Source: Pontibacterium sp049599735 (lineage in GTDB: Bacteria > Pseudomonadota > Gammaproteobacteria > Pseudomonadales > Balneatricaceae). From it: 64,000 nt of DNA. The stretch spans positions 1-64,000 of the forward strand of contig JBMYOX010000004.1 in assembly GCA_049599735.1 (NCBI GenBank), read 5' to 3'. Position numbers and translations under genes: made by a program. Positions 54,202 through 62,851 of the stretch are shown one piece after another (position 1 is the stretch's first letter; every line of letters starts with the position of its first letter). The notes under the pieces are model-generated. The model was given only the letters and a program-made list of their open reading frames with translations. It made no database searches and was not told the DNA's origin.

Positions 54202-55947
54202 ATGTTCAAAGCGTCCAGCTTGTTTATTGCCTCGATCCTTCTTTCTTTTAACCTGAATGCAGCTTCCCAGATCGCCGATCAGGTGGCGCCGGAAGCGGCC
54301 AGTGGTTTTGTCAGTAAAAATGCCGTCAGCGCGCAGGACTTTATGGTCGCCGCGGCCCATCCCCTCGCGGTAGAGGCTGGTTATGATGTGTTAAAAACCG
54401 GCGGCTCCGCTATTGATGCCATGGTAGCCGTGCAGGCGGTGCTCGGGTTAGTTGAACCTCAGTCATCCGGCTTGGGCGGTGGCGCTTTTCTTGTTTATTA
54501 CGATGCCCATAAAAAGGCACTCACTACCTTTAATGGCCGGGAAACCGCCCCGTTAGCTGTCACACCCGCCCTGTTTCAGGATAAAAACGGCCAGCCACTA
54601 AAATTCTATGAAGCCGTTGTGGGTGGGCGTTCAGTTGGCACACCCGGCACCGTAAAGCTGATGGCCAAGCTGCATGAGCGTTACGGCCTAAAAACATGGC
54701 CTTCACTGCTGCAACCCGCCAGATCCCTGGCGATAAACGGCTTTAAAGTATCAGCTCGTCTGGCCTCCTCGATTCAAAAGGATAAAGACCGGCTGAGCCG
54801 CTACCCGGATACAAAACAGTACTTTTTTACCGCACAGGGAGACCCCCTGTCCGAGGGCACACTGTTAACTAATCCGGCTTATGCTCAGACGCTGGAGGTG
54901 CTGGCGCAGGAAGGAGAACAAGCCTTTTATAAGGGCCAGATTGCCCGTGATATAGTGCAAAAAGTTCAGGGTATTCAGGATAATCCGGGGCTGTTAAGCC
55001 TGCAGGATTTTGCCGCTTATAACCTCAAGGAGCGCAAAGCGGTCTGTGCGCCTTACCAACAATTTGATATTTGCGGCATGGGGCCGCCCAGTTCAGGCGC
55101 TTTAACCGTTGGACAAATATTAGGCATCAGCAGCCACTTTGACTTAAAACAACTCGGCCCCAAAAGTGCCACAAGCTGGCAGATTATCGGTGACGCTTCC
55201 CGTCTGGCCTTCGCCGATCGGGGGCGCTATATGGCCGATACGGACTTTGTGCCCATGCCTGAAGGTTTGCTGGATAAAGACTATCTCGCCAAACGCGCCG
55301 CACAAATCACTCCCGGACAAGCACTGAAAATAGTTCAGCCGGGTGAGCCTCGCTGGCAGCACGCCATAACACAGGCAGATGACCAGTCCATTGAACTGCC
55401 CTCCACCACTCAAATTGTCATTGTGGATAAAAGTGGCAATATGGTGTCCATGACCAGCACTGTCGAAAATGGCTTTGGCTCCCGTGTGATGAGTAATGGT
55501 TTTTTATTAAACAATGAACTGACTGACTTTTCTTTTGCCTCCCATAAGCATGGCTACCCCATCGCTAACCGCGTTGAACCGGGAAAACGCCCCCGCTCCT
55601 CCATGGCACCTACCATCGTAATGAAGGATAATCAGCCTTATATGGCTATAGGTTCACCCGGTGGCTCCCGTATTATCGGTTATGTCGCTTCGGCCCTGAT
55701 TGCCCACATTGACTGGGATATGGATATTCAGCAGGCCATTAACCTGCCCCACCTGCTGAATCGTTTTGGCACTTATGACCTGGAGAAAGACACCCCGGCC
55801 GAGCACTTTAAAACCCCACTGGAAAACATGGGATTTAAGGTAAAGATCACCCACCTTAATTCCGGTATTCAGGCCATTGTGCTGAAAGACGGCATATTGG
55901 AAGGCGGCGCAGACCCGCGAAGGGAAGGTACGGTAATGGGGGAGTAG
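54202..55947 (+). CDS. ggt: Gamma-glutamyltransferase
   Basis: A periplasmic N-terminal nucleophile hydrolase that cleaves gamma-glutamyl bonds such as in glutathione. The 581-residue precursor has a signal peptide (cut near LNAASQ), 'LKTGGSAIDAMVAVQAVLGLVEPQSSGLGGGAF' and the self-processing site before Thr in 'ELPSTTQIVIVDKSGN' near 402. It also has 'PRSSMAPTIV' and 'GSPGGSRI' in the small subunit. AAGGGAAGGA precedes the ATG. It stands alone downstream of the divergent broken ZIP gene. Confidence 0.96.
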   Translation: MFKASSLFIASILLSFNLNAASQIADQVAPEAASGFVSKNAVSAQDFMVAAAHPLAVEAGYDVLKTGGSAIDAMVAVQAVLGLVEPQSSGLGGGAFLVYYDAHKKALTTFNGRETAPLAVTPALFQDKNGQPLKFYEAVVGGRSVGTPGTVKLMAKLHERYGLKTWPSLLQPARSLAINGFKVSARLASSIQKDKDRLSRYPDTKQYFFTAQGDPLSEGTLLTNPAYAQTLEVLAQEGEQAFYKGQIARDIVQKVQGIQDNPGLLSLQDFAAYNLKERKAVCAPYQQFDICGMGPPSSGALTVGQILGISSHFDLKQLGPKSATSWQIIGDASRLAFADRGRYMADTDFVPMPEGLLDKDYLAKRAAQITPGQALKIVQPGEPRWQHAITQADDQSIELPSTTQIVIVDKSGNMVSMTSTVENGFGSRVMSNGFLLNNELTDFSFASHKHGYPIANRVEPGKRPRSSMAPTIVMKDNQPYMAIGSPGGSRIIGYVASALIAHIDWDMDIQQAINLPHLLNRFGTYDLEKDTPAEHFKTPLENMGFKVKITHLNSGIQAIVLKDGILEGGADPRREGTVMGE

Positions 55948-55973
55948 CCCCATGACTAACCTTCATCTTGATT

Positions 55974-56118
55974 GGGAAAGGGGCAGATTTATTTTTTCTA
56001 CTAACCTGCTTATTCTTAGCATAACAAAGCCCTGCTTAGCTTAACCATTGACGGTTCACAACATAACGTGGACCTAAATGAAGTTACAAATCAGAAAAAT
56101 AAATCCGTCCCCTTTTCC
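55974..56118. repeat. 145 bp element with 25-base imperfect terminal inverted repeats
   Basis: A left arm starting at 55974 (GGGAAAGGGGCAGATTTATT, then T-run) and a right arm ending at 56118 (AAATAAATCCGTCCCCTTTT on the plus strand) are inverted copies differing at a few positions. The arms resemble the 'GGGGACAGATTTATTT' word I associate with non-autonomous elements and RAYT-type transposase neighbourhoods in many proteobacteria. The inside has no open frame. It lies between the ends of ggt and the integrase-like gene. No target duplication was recognised. Confidence 0.6.
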
Positions 56119-56134
56119 GTTTATCAGAATTAGT

Positions 56135-56764
56135 TCAGGCTATGAATTTTTTTATCATCGGTACGTTTAATAAATCATAGCCAGTTTTATCGTAGACTTT
56201 ATTTCTCAGCGTGCTCATAGAAGAAGCATTTTGAACTCTACATCGGCTTTCCATATCACCATTCGCAGTAAAAGCTGCTTTGTTCACTCCCCCAAAGACA
56301 TTTTGTATTCTGGCATTTTTACACTGATTAGAACGGCTGACCTCTTTTCCACGCAGAAGATTTTCATAAATGACCGAGTTTTCTTTTTTCACTTTGATTG
56401 AAAAGCCATACTCAATAGAGCGACCAGACTTCATAAAGATAAGAGTCACAGGAAGCCCTGTAAGCCTTTTTAGCTTCTCATCCATAGATACATCCAACAC
56501 TTCTGAAAAATCAATGAGACCCTCCCAGAGAGCTTTAGCCTGACCATCATTACGGCACCTTCTAAGTAACTTTATTAGAGGTAACTTATGACTAACCAGA
56601 TAAACAGCTTCAGAGATCGAATCGGTATGAAGACTCCGCTTAGCTTCTCCCGGCAATAATGGACACAATCTACGTAGATGAGAAGGAAGGGTAAACCGAA
56701 AATAGCAAGTATTGCCCCGAAGAACGATGAAAGGATGGCTGCTATGTACCAGCTTAAGTTCCAT
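56135..56764 (-). CDS. Integrase N-terminus-like protein, catalytic domain missing
   Basis: A 209-residue protein whose first about 70 residues ('HPFIVLRGNTCYFRFTLPSHLRRLCPLLPGEAKRSLHTDSISEA') look like the N-terminal DUF6538-type arm-binding domain of tyrosine site-specific integrases. The later part is helical and basic, and no catalytic R-H-R-Y domain is present. It is therefore either a truncated or decayed integrase or a standalone DNA-binding relative. ATG 56764 (GAGGA 11 bases upstream) is preferred to the TTG at 56782. It starts just after the 3' end of rnpB and ends beside the inverted-repeat element. Confidence 0.5.
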   Translation of the reverse strand: MELKLVHSSHPFIVLRGNTCYFRFTLPSHLRRLCPLLPGEAKRSLHTDSISEAVYLVSHKLPLIKLLRRCRNDGQAKALWEGLIDFSEVLDVSMDEKLKRLTGLPVTLIFMKSGRSIEYGFSIKVKKENSVIYENLLRGKEVSRSNQCKNARIQNVFGGVNKAAFTANGDMESRCRVQNASSMSTLRNKVYDKTGYDLLNVPMIKKFIA

Positions 56765-56825
56765 AGTGATGAAGGTCCTCAACAGGTCATCCGTAACCTA
56801 CTGAAAATACTATGGAATTTAAGAT

Positions 56826-57193
56826 GAGAAGCCCGCCGATAAGCCGGGTTTTGTCGTGGACAGTCATTCATCTAGGGTGCACGTCGCCATGCACCTCAAG
56901 CGACCTACCCGGATCCGGTATGGGCCATACCTTAGTGGATCCCTATTTGGTCTTGCTCCGAGTGGGGTTTACCTACGCCGTGGAATGTTACCACCCACGC
57001 GGTGAGCTCTTACCTCACCATTTCAACCTTACCGTTATCCAAGAACGAATCCTCAGATACTTAGGCGGTATAATTTCTGCTGCACTGGCCGTCGGCTTTC
57101 GCCGCCCAGACGTTATCTGGCACTTCGCCCTATGGAGCCCGGACTTTCCTCCCCCTCACCGAAGTGAAGCGGCGACTGTCTGGCGAACTTCTC
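56826..57193 (-). ncRNA. rnpB: RNase P RNA, bacterial type A
   Basis: The catalytic RNA that removes tRNA 5' leaders. On the minus strand it begins GAGAAGTTCGCC (57193-57182) and ends GGCGGGCTTCTC (56837-56826), which pair over 12 positions as helix P1. Between are the conserved CAGACAGTCGCCGCTTC, the AGGAAAGTCCGGGCTCC block, a GCCGACGGCC segment and the 3' conserved AAACCCGGCTTATCGG. Length is about 368 bases, normal for type A. Confidence 0.97.
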
Positions 57194-57325
57194 TGGCGCT
57201 AAGGATACTCGCAGCCCGGCCGGTTTACCACTGTCTATTCACAGTTTAATCATCTCAACGCTGGATTTTAGGCAATCCCGACGTGCCAGCGATATCAGCA
57301 AACCTTAAAGCTACTCAAAAACAGA

Positions 57326-58162
57326 CTAAACACGCTCGAGCGCCATTTTATAAAGCAGATTCTTTTTCACACCGGTAATTTTTGATGCCAGAGCCGCAGC
57401 TTGCTTAACAGGCAACTCCGCTAACAATATATCCAGCACTTGTGCTGCTTTTTCATCCAACAGAGAGGCATCCGGCTTAGGCTTGCCATGTACCAGCAAA
57501 ACAAACTCCCCTTTTTGCTGATTATGATCAGCGGCCATCCAGGTCACTAACTCATCCAGGGGGGCCGTTTTTATAGTTTCAAAGGTCTTGGTAAGTTCAC
57601 GCGCCACCACTGCTATACGCTCACCACCAAAGGTACTGACCATATCCTTCAGTGACTCTAATACCCGGTGGGGGGATTCATAAAAAATCAGTGTTCTGGA
57701 TTCATCGACCAGATCCGTATAAGTCTGCAACCGCGCATTATGTTTTGATGGCGGGAATCCTTCAAAAGTAAAACGGTCCGACGGCAGACCCGCTGCACTG
57801 AGCGCCGCCACAAAGGCGGCACAACCCGGCACAGGCACAACTTTGTAGCCCGCCTCACGTACAGCCCGTACAACCACAAAACCCGGGTCCGAGATAAGCG
57901 GGGTTCCGGCATCTGAAATCAGTGCGACACTCTTACCCGCCGCTAATATTTTCACAATTGACTCAATTCGTTGCCGCTCATTGTGATCATGGACTGATAT
58001 AAGACGCGTATTAATGTTAAAGTGCGCCATTAAGCGTGCACTGTGGCGCGTATCTTCTGCCGCGATAATTTCAACATTTTGAAGTATCTCAACGGCACGT
58101 TGCGACATGTCCTGCATATTGCCAATCGGCGTTGCTACGACATACAGTGCAGATTCAAACAT
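57326..58162 (-). CDS. rsmI: 16S rRNA (cytidine1402-2'-O)-methyltransferase
   Basis: Methylates the ribose of C1402 in 16S rRNA using SAM. The 278 residues have 'ALYVVATPIGNMQDMSQRAVEIL', 'IAAEDTRHSARLM', 'SVHDHNE', 'ALISDAGTPLISDPGFVVVRAV' and 'FYESPHRVLESL', the RsmI set. ATG 58162 matches the family start; an in-frame ATG at 58174 is the alternative. It is divergent from lpoA with a 36-base gap and lies upstream of rnpB. Confidence 0.97.
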   Translation of the reverse strand: MFESALYVVATPIGNMQDMSQRAVEILQNVEIIAAEDTRHSARLMAHFNINTRLISVHDHNERQRIESIVKILAAGKSVALISDAGTPLISDPGFVVVRAVREAGYKVVPVPGCAAFVAALSAAGLPSDRFTFEGFPPSKHNARLQTYTDLVDESRTLIFYESPHRVLESLKDMVSTFGGERIAVVARELTKTFETIKTAPLDELVTWMAADHNQQKGEFVLLVHGKPKPDASLLDEKAAQVLDILLAELPVKQAAALASKITGVKKNLLYKMALERV

Positions 58163-58198
58163 CTCTAATTCCATCCTTAAAACCGGGGTGAGAAGTAT

Positions 58199-60031
58199 AT
58201 GACGATTCAATGGCGGCTGTCTTTGGCTGCAGGCATAATTGGTGCTTTATTAGCGGGCTGCAGCCCTGCACCCACTCAGGTGCAAAAACCAGCTACCGAC
58301 AGCGCACAAAGCAGGGAGGAGCAGGCACGCCTTGCGGTTGAGCGTCTGTTGTCCGAGGCCCAAACTGCGGCCCCGATAAAAGCCGCACAATTAAAAATTC
58401 AGGCGGCCAATATCCTGATAAGGCTTGGACGTAAAGAAGCGGCTTACTCAGTGCTGAGTGATGTCGATCTGAATTTTTTACCTCCTTCCCTGCGCTTTGA
58501 AATCGCCCAAAGCCGCGCACGCGCAGCCCTGGATGAAAACAACCCCGAGCAGGCATTACGCTATCTTGAAGACCCGGCTACCGCCGATACAAGCCTCTCT
58601 GCGGAGCAGTCTGCCCGTATCAGCGAGTTGCGGGCTTTAGCATACCGGCAGCAAAACAATCCGGTCGGCGAAGCCAGTGAACTGATTGGCATAAGTAGCA
58701 ACGCAGGCACACCGGAAGCCCGGCAAGCAGTGCACAACCAGACATGGACAGCGCTGCAAAAACTTTCTGCCGCTCAGTTACTTGAGCTGAGCCGACAAAC
58801 GGGTAACAGCTATTATGAACAGGGCTGGTACGAACTGGCGCTGATTCATAAACAAAACCGCACGCTGGATACACGTGCGCAGGCGATGCATGAGTGGAAT
58901 ATCCTCTGGGATTCACACCCCGCAAGAACAACACCTCCGCAGCAGAGCAGCGCCCCGGATACTGAGGTCATCCGTGCGCAACGGATCGCTGTGCTACTGC
59001 CTATGCAGGGTAAACTCAGCAGAGCAGGCAACGCCATCCGGGAAGGTATCCTGGCCGCTTATTTTAACCAGCAGGCAAATGGCCGGATTTTGCCTGAACT
59101 GAAGTTTATTGATTCTGTACAGGTCAGCCAGCCCGGGCAACTGCGTGAGTTGATCGACGGGCAGGCGATTGACCTTGTGATAGGTCCGCTGGAAAAAACC
59201 TATGTCAGCGCACTTAACGAGGCAAAAGCTATGCCCGTCCCGGTGCTGGCCCTGAATTACGATCAGAACGAAGCGGCTGGCCGTATTTACCAATTTGGTC
59301 TTGCTGCAGAGGACGAAGCCCGCCAGGCCGCAGCCAAAGCCTGGCAGGATGGTCATAAAGTCATGCTGGCACTGGTGCCCGCTACGGACTGGGGCAGCCG
59401 AATACTCGGTGCCTTTAAGGAAGAGTTTTCCCGCCTGGGGGGCACCCTGGCTGACAGCATTACGTTCAGTCAGCAAGAGGCCTTTTCAAAGGATATAGGT
59501 ACGCTGATGGCCACAGATAAAAGCGCGGCCCGTGCCAGGCAGATTTTCCGGATGAGCAGCCAGAAAATAAAATTTGAAGAGCGGCGGCGTAAAGATGCTG
59601 ACGCCATTTTCCTTAGCGCGCTTCCCGGCGATGCCCGGCAAATTAAACCTATACTGGCCTTCCACTACGCAGGCAACCTGCCTGTTTATGCCACTTCCCA
59701 CGTCTACGCCGGCAGTGCTGATGCGCAACGAGACCGGGATCTGAATGGTATCAACTTTGTTGACACCCCCTGGACCCTGGCGGCCACATCGGAAGCTAAA
59801 CGCTATCTGAGCCAGAAGCGCACCGATACAGACAGCCGTTTTGGCCGTTTGTACGCCCTGGGTATTGATGCGTTTCAAATTTATCCTTACCTCAACCAAC
59901 TGGCGGCGACAGACGACAGCGTTGTACAGGGGGAAACCGGATCGCTCGCCATTAATACAAACAAACGTGTTACCCGCGAACTTCAGTGGGCTCGTTTTTT
60001 TAACGGCAGCCCGCAACTCCTTAAAAAATAG
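58199..60031 (+). CDS. lpoA: Penicillin-binding protein activator LpoA
   Basis: An outer-membrane lipoprotein that reaches through the periplasm to activate PBP1A. The 610-residue protein has a lipobox LLAGC (Cys 21), an N-terminal TPR-like helical domain (about 40-240) and a C-terminal LppC domain with a periplasmic-binding-protein-like fold ('RIAVLLPMQGKLSRAGNAIREGILAAYF', 'DLVIGPLEKTYVSAL'). The divergent rsmI and downstream yraN-diaA-dolP are its usual neighbours. Confidence 0.95.
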   Translation: MTIQWRLSLAAGIIGALLAGCSPAPTQVQKPATDSAQSREEQARLAVERLLSEAQTAAPIKAAQLKIQAANILIRLGRKEAAYSVLSDVDLNFLPPSLRFEIAQSRARAALDENNPEQALRYLEDPATADTSLSAEQSARISELRALAYRQQNNPVGEASELIGISSNAGTPEARQAVHNQTWTALQKLSAAQLLELSRQTGNSYYEQGWYELALIHKQNRTLDTRAQAMHEWNILWDSHPARTTPPQQSSAPDTEVIRAQRIAVLLPMQGKLSRAGNAIREGILAAYFNQQANGRILPELKFIDSVQVSQPGQLRELIDGQAIDLVIGPLEKTYVSALNEAKAMPVPVLALNYDQNEAAGRIYQFGLAAEDEARQAAAKAWQDGHKVMLALVPATDWGSRILGAFKEEFSRLGGTLADSITFSQQEAFSKDIGTLMATDKSAARARQIFRMSSQKIKFEERRRKDADAIFLSALPGDARQIKPILAFHYAGNLPVYATSHVYAGSADAQRDRDLNGINFVDTPWTLAATSEAKRYLSQKRTDTDSRFGRLYALGIDAFQIYPYLNQLAATDDSVVQGETGSLAINTNKRVTRELQWARFFNGSPQLLKK

Positions 60032-60043
60032 GAAAAGAATGCA

Positions 60044-60403
60044 ATGGATCGCAATCAGCTTGGCAAGGATGCCGAACAGCACGCCCTGCAGTTCCTTATC
60101 ACAAAGGGACTAAGCCCGCTGACTCAGAATTATCGCTGCCGCACCGGTGAGATAGATCTGATTATGAAAGAAAATTCAACCCTGGTGTTTGTCGAAGTCC
60201 GACTACGACAGAACCGGCTTTACGGCTCAGCTGCCGATAGTGTGACCTCCCGAAAACAGCAGAAAATTATTCGTGCCGCTCGGTATTTTCTTTCAGGACA
60301 ACCCGCTTTACAAAACCTGGAATGCCGGTTTGATGTTATCGCCTACGACGGGACAGAGGCACTTGCTGCCCCACTATGGTATAAAGACGCCTTCAGACTT
60401 TGA
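60044..60403 (+). CDS. yraN: YraN family protein (UPF0102), nuclease-like fold
   Basis: A 119-residue protein with a PD-(D/E)XK endonuclease-like core: 'LGKDAEQHALQFLITKGL', 'NYRCRTGEIDLIMKENSTLVFVEVRLRQ' and 'KIIRAARYFLSG'. Cellular role is unsettled. It follows lpoA by 12 bases. Confidence 0.94.
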   Translation: MDRNQLGKDAEQHALQFLITKGLSPLTQNYRCRTGEIDLIMKENSTLVFVEVRLRQNRLYGSAADSVTSRKQQKIIRAARYFLSGQPALQNLECRFDVIAYDGTEALAAPLWYKDAFRL

Positions 60404-60425
60404 TGCAGCAGTATAAGGAAAAAGA

Positions 60426-61019
60426 ATGGAGCTTGAGGACCGAATCGTCAGTCAGTTTCACAATTCGATGGAAGTTAACGCCGTCACCATCGAGCAATAT
60501 ACCCCGATGATCGCCCATGCAGGCGAACTGCTGCTGCACTGTCTGGTCACTGACGCAAAAATTCTCGCCTGTGGCAACGGTGCGTCTGCATCACTGGCCC
60601 AACACTTCTCCACCCTGATGCTTAACCGCTTTCATCAGGACCGGCCAGGATTACCGGCTATTTGCCTGAACGCCGATGCCCATGCACTGACAGGCATTAC
60701 CGAAGACGGCAGTTTCAGTGATGCCTACGCAAAACAGATTCGCGCCCTCGGCCAGCCCGGTGATGTACTTCTGATTCTATCCCCCCACGGCCGGGCCAAC
60801 AGCCTTGTACAGGCCATTCAGGCCGCACACGATCGCGAAATGACCGTTATCGCCCTGACCGGCAACGACGGCGGCGATATGACCGCCCTGCTCGGCCCGG
60901 ATGAAGTAGAAATTTGTGTCCCCACCGACGACCCTATACTGGTGCATGATGCGCACCTGCTGGTGCTGCACACCTTATGCAACCTTATTGATTTCCAGTT
61001 ATTTGGAGATGAGCTCTGA
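60426..61019 (+). CDS. diaA: SIS-domain DnaA initiator-associating protein DiaA / phosphoheptose isomerase-like
   Basis: A tetrameric SIS protein that in E. coli binds DnaA and promotes timely initiation. The 197-residue sequence has 'KILACGNGASASLAQHFSTLMLNRF', 'GDVLLILSPHGRANSLVQAI' and 'HLLVLHTLCNLIDFQLFG'. It is close to GmhA, but the gene context lpoA-yraN-diaA-dolP favours DiaA. The stop overlaps the dolP start. Confidence 0.93.
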   Translation: MELEDRIVSQFHNSMEVNAVTIEQYTPMIAHAGELLLHCLVTDAKILACGNGASASLAQHFSTLMLNRFHQDRPGLPAICLNADAHALTGITEDGSFSDAYAKQIRALGQPGDVLLILSPHGRANSLVQAIQAAHDREMTVIALTGNDGGDMTALLGPDEVEICVPTDDPILVHDAHLLVLHTLCNLIDFQLFGDEL

Positions 61020-61597
61020 TGAATGCAAACTACTTACTTGCCGCCCTTATCTTAAGCCTTCCGCTGAGCGGCTGTTCAAACCTGATCAGCGCAGGACGTG
61101 AAGCTCCGATTCAGGAAGATCACGGTTCCCGCACCATGGGCAGTTATGTGGATGATGAACTGATAGAAACAAAAGCCAGGGTCAACCTGCTGGAGGCAGA
61201 GGAAATGCTGCAGGGTGCCAGCGTGGGTATCACCAGCTTTAACGGACTGGTGCTTTTAACCGGACAAGCGCCTTCTGAAGGTGTTCGCCAACACATTGAA
61301 CAAATTGTTGGCCAGCTTCGCAAGGTTCGCCGCATTCATAATGAAATCAGCTTGTCAGGTACCGTTTCCACCCTTGCAACGGCCAGCGATACCTGGCTAT
61401 CCTTAAAAGCCAAAAGCCAGCTGCTGGCTGATAATCAGGCTCCGGGGAACCGTATCAAGGTTGTCACTGAGAACGGAACCGTTTACCTGATGGGGCTGGT
61501 AACTCAGGCTGAAGCCAGTGCCGCAACAACCGTTATCAGTAATATCAGCGGTGTGCAGAAGATCGTTAAGATATTTGAATATATCGACCAGCCTTAG
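61019..61597 (+). CDS. dolP: BON-domain outer-membrane lipoprotein DolP (YraP)
   Basis: An outer-membrane lipoprotein with two BON domains that binds anionic phospholipid and supports envelope integrity and BAM function. The 192 residues carry lipobox LSGC (Cys 19) and BON repeats near 45-115 ('VGITSFNGLVLLTGQAPSEGVRQHIEQI') and 125-190 ('VVTENGTVYLMGLVTQAEASAATTVI'). TGATG overlap with diaA. Confidence 0.95.
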   Translation: MNANYLLAALILSLPLSGCSNLISAGREAPIQEDHGSRTMGSYVDDELIETKARVNLLEAEEMLQGASVGITSFNGLVLLTGQAPSEGVRQHIEQIVGQLRKVRRIHNEISLSGTVSTLATASDTWLSLKAKSQLLADNQAPGNRIKVVTENGTVYLMGLVTQAEASAATTVISNISGVQKIVKIFEYIDQP

Positions 61598-61624
61598 ATA
61601 TTTCTCCAGACTGGCCCTGACCTG

Positions 61625-62062
61625 TTACTTAACCACTCTGAGCGACGGGCCTTTCTTTGACCGATCTTTCTTTGACGACTGTTTCTCTTCAGTGACTTCA
61701 GGTGCCCCGGCATCAACGGGCTCATCAGCCGGTAATTCATAAAGCTCTGCAGCCGGCTCCATACCAAAACCCATGCCCGCACCGTTTTCCCGCGCATAGA
61801 TAGCCATCACCGCACCCATAGGCACATACACATCCATCGGCTGCCCGCCAAAACGGGCATTAAAGAAAACCGCGTCATCTTCAATACCAAAATCACGCAC
61901 GGCACCTGGCATTATATTCAGCACAATCTGCCCGTCTTCAACAAACTGCCGTGGCACACTCACATGGGGCAACTGCGCATTAACCAGCAAATGCGGGGTC
62001 AGTTCATTATCCAGTAACCATTCATAAAGTGCTTTTAATAAATAAGGTCGGCTCGGTTTCAT
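61625..62062 (-). CDS. sspB: ClpXP protease specificity-enhancing factor SspB
   Basis: Delivers ssrA-tagged proteins to ClpXP. The 145 residues include 'RPYLLKALYEWLLDNELTPHLLVNA', 'VLNIMPGAVRDFGI' and 'FNARFGGQPMDVYVPMGAVMAIYARENG'. A flexible acidic linker leads to the C-terminal basic XB motif 'GPSLRVVK' that docks ClpX. It follows sspA across a terminator-like hairpin and is convergent with dolP. Confidence 0.96.
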   Translation of the reverse strand: MKPSRPYLLKALYEWLLDNELTPHLLVNAQLPHVSVPRQFVEDGQIVLNIMPGAVRDFGIEDDAVFFNARFGGQPMDVYVPMGAVMAIYARENGAGMGFGMEPAAELYELPADEPVDAGAPEVTEEKQSSKKDRSKKGPSLRVVK

Positions 62063-62075
62063 CTTTACTCCACAT

Positions 62076-62109
62076 ATAAAAAAAGGGATGAAGTTACCTT
62101 CATCCCCTT
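62076..62109 (-). terminator. Terminator between sspA and sspB
   Basis: On the minus strand AAGGGGATGAAG pairs with CTTCATCCCTT around GTAA, followed by a U-run. It probably lets part of the sspA transcript continue into sspB. Confidence 0.85.
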
Positions 62110-62127
62110 AGCAGCCCGGCGATGCGA

Positions 62128-62760
62128 TTAGTCGCGCATCTCACGCTCTGCTTCTGACAGACTTTCCTGGAAAGACTCACGTTCAAACAGACGGTCCATG
62201 TACTTAAACAGCGGCTTGCACTGCTCTTCAGGCAACTCGATGCCCAGCATCGGCAGACGCCACAGGACAGGTGCCAGACAACAATCAACCAAAGAAAATT
62301 CTTCACTCATAAAGAATTCTTTTTCGTCAAAAATCGGAGAGACAACCATCAGACTGTCACGCAACTCTTTGCGCAGACGCTCTCCTTCATCAAAATCGTC
62401 CGGATCGGCAAGTATCTGATCGACCAGCGCACACCAGTCACGCTGGATACGATGCATATAAAGACGGCTTTCAGCACGCGCTACCGGATAAACCGGCAAC
62501 AACGGCGGATGCGGAAAACGCTCGTCAAGATATTCCATCATCACGTTAGGCTCATAAAGCGCCAGGTCCCGATCCAGCAGGGTTGGCAAGCTATTATAAG
62601 GATTCAGTGATGCCAGATCTTCCGGCAAACTATTAGGATCGCAATCGATTACCTCAACAGCGACCCCCTTTTCAGCCAGCACGATACGCACACGATGGCT
62701 GTAGTGATCCTCACCATTTGAGTAAAAAGTCATGGAAGAACGTTTTGCCACTACACCCAT
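62128..62760 (-). CDS. sspA: Stringent starvation protein A
   Basis: A GST-fold RNA-polymerase-associated regulator active in stationary phase and stress. The 210 residues contain the N-terminal thioredoxin-like domain ('SSMTFYSNGEDHYSHRVRIVLAEKGV', with serine rather than catalytic Cys) and a C-terminal helical domain ('SLVDCCLAPVLWRLPMLGIEL'). Located between petC and sspB as in Pseudomonas. Confidence 0.96.
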   Translation of the reverse strand: MGVVAKRSSMTFYSNGEDHYSHRVRIVLAEKGVAVEVIDCDPNSLPEDLASLNPYNSLPTLLDRDLALYEPNVMMEYLDERFPHPPLLPVYPVARAESRLYMHRIQRDWCALVDQILADPDDFDEGERLRKELRDSLMVVSPIFDEKEFFMSEEFSLVDCCLAPVLWRLPMLGIELPEEQCKPLFKYMDRLFERESFQESLSEAEREMRD

Positions 62761-62790
62761 CTATGGTCTCCATCTATCTAAGCTGATTAT

Positions 62791-62822
62791 AAAAACAGAT
62801 ACGCGGCCACCAGGCCGCGTAT
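62791..62822 (-). terminator. Terminator after petC
   Basis: A perfect ten-base stem ATACGCGGCC/GGCCGCGTAT (62822-62813 with 62808-62799 on the minus strand) is followed by CTG and a U-run. It ends the pet operon before sspA. Confidence 0.92.
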
Positions 62823-62851
62823 TAAAGTAGCACTATTGTACCACAGTCTTC

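Noticed and set aside
55948..56134. Duplicate of the rnpB 3' end as an attachment site
   Set aside because: No copy of the rnpB 3' sequence was found next to the integrase-like gene, so no att site is called.
56812..57249. A 145-codon open frame on the plus strand
   Set aside because: It lies antisense across RNase P RNA, whose helices and conserved blocks explain the sequence; the protein has no recognisable family or ribosome site.
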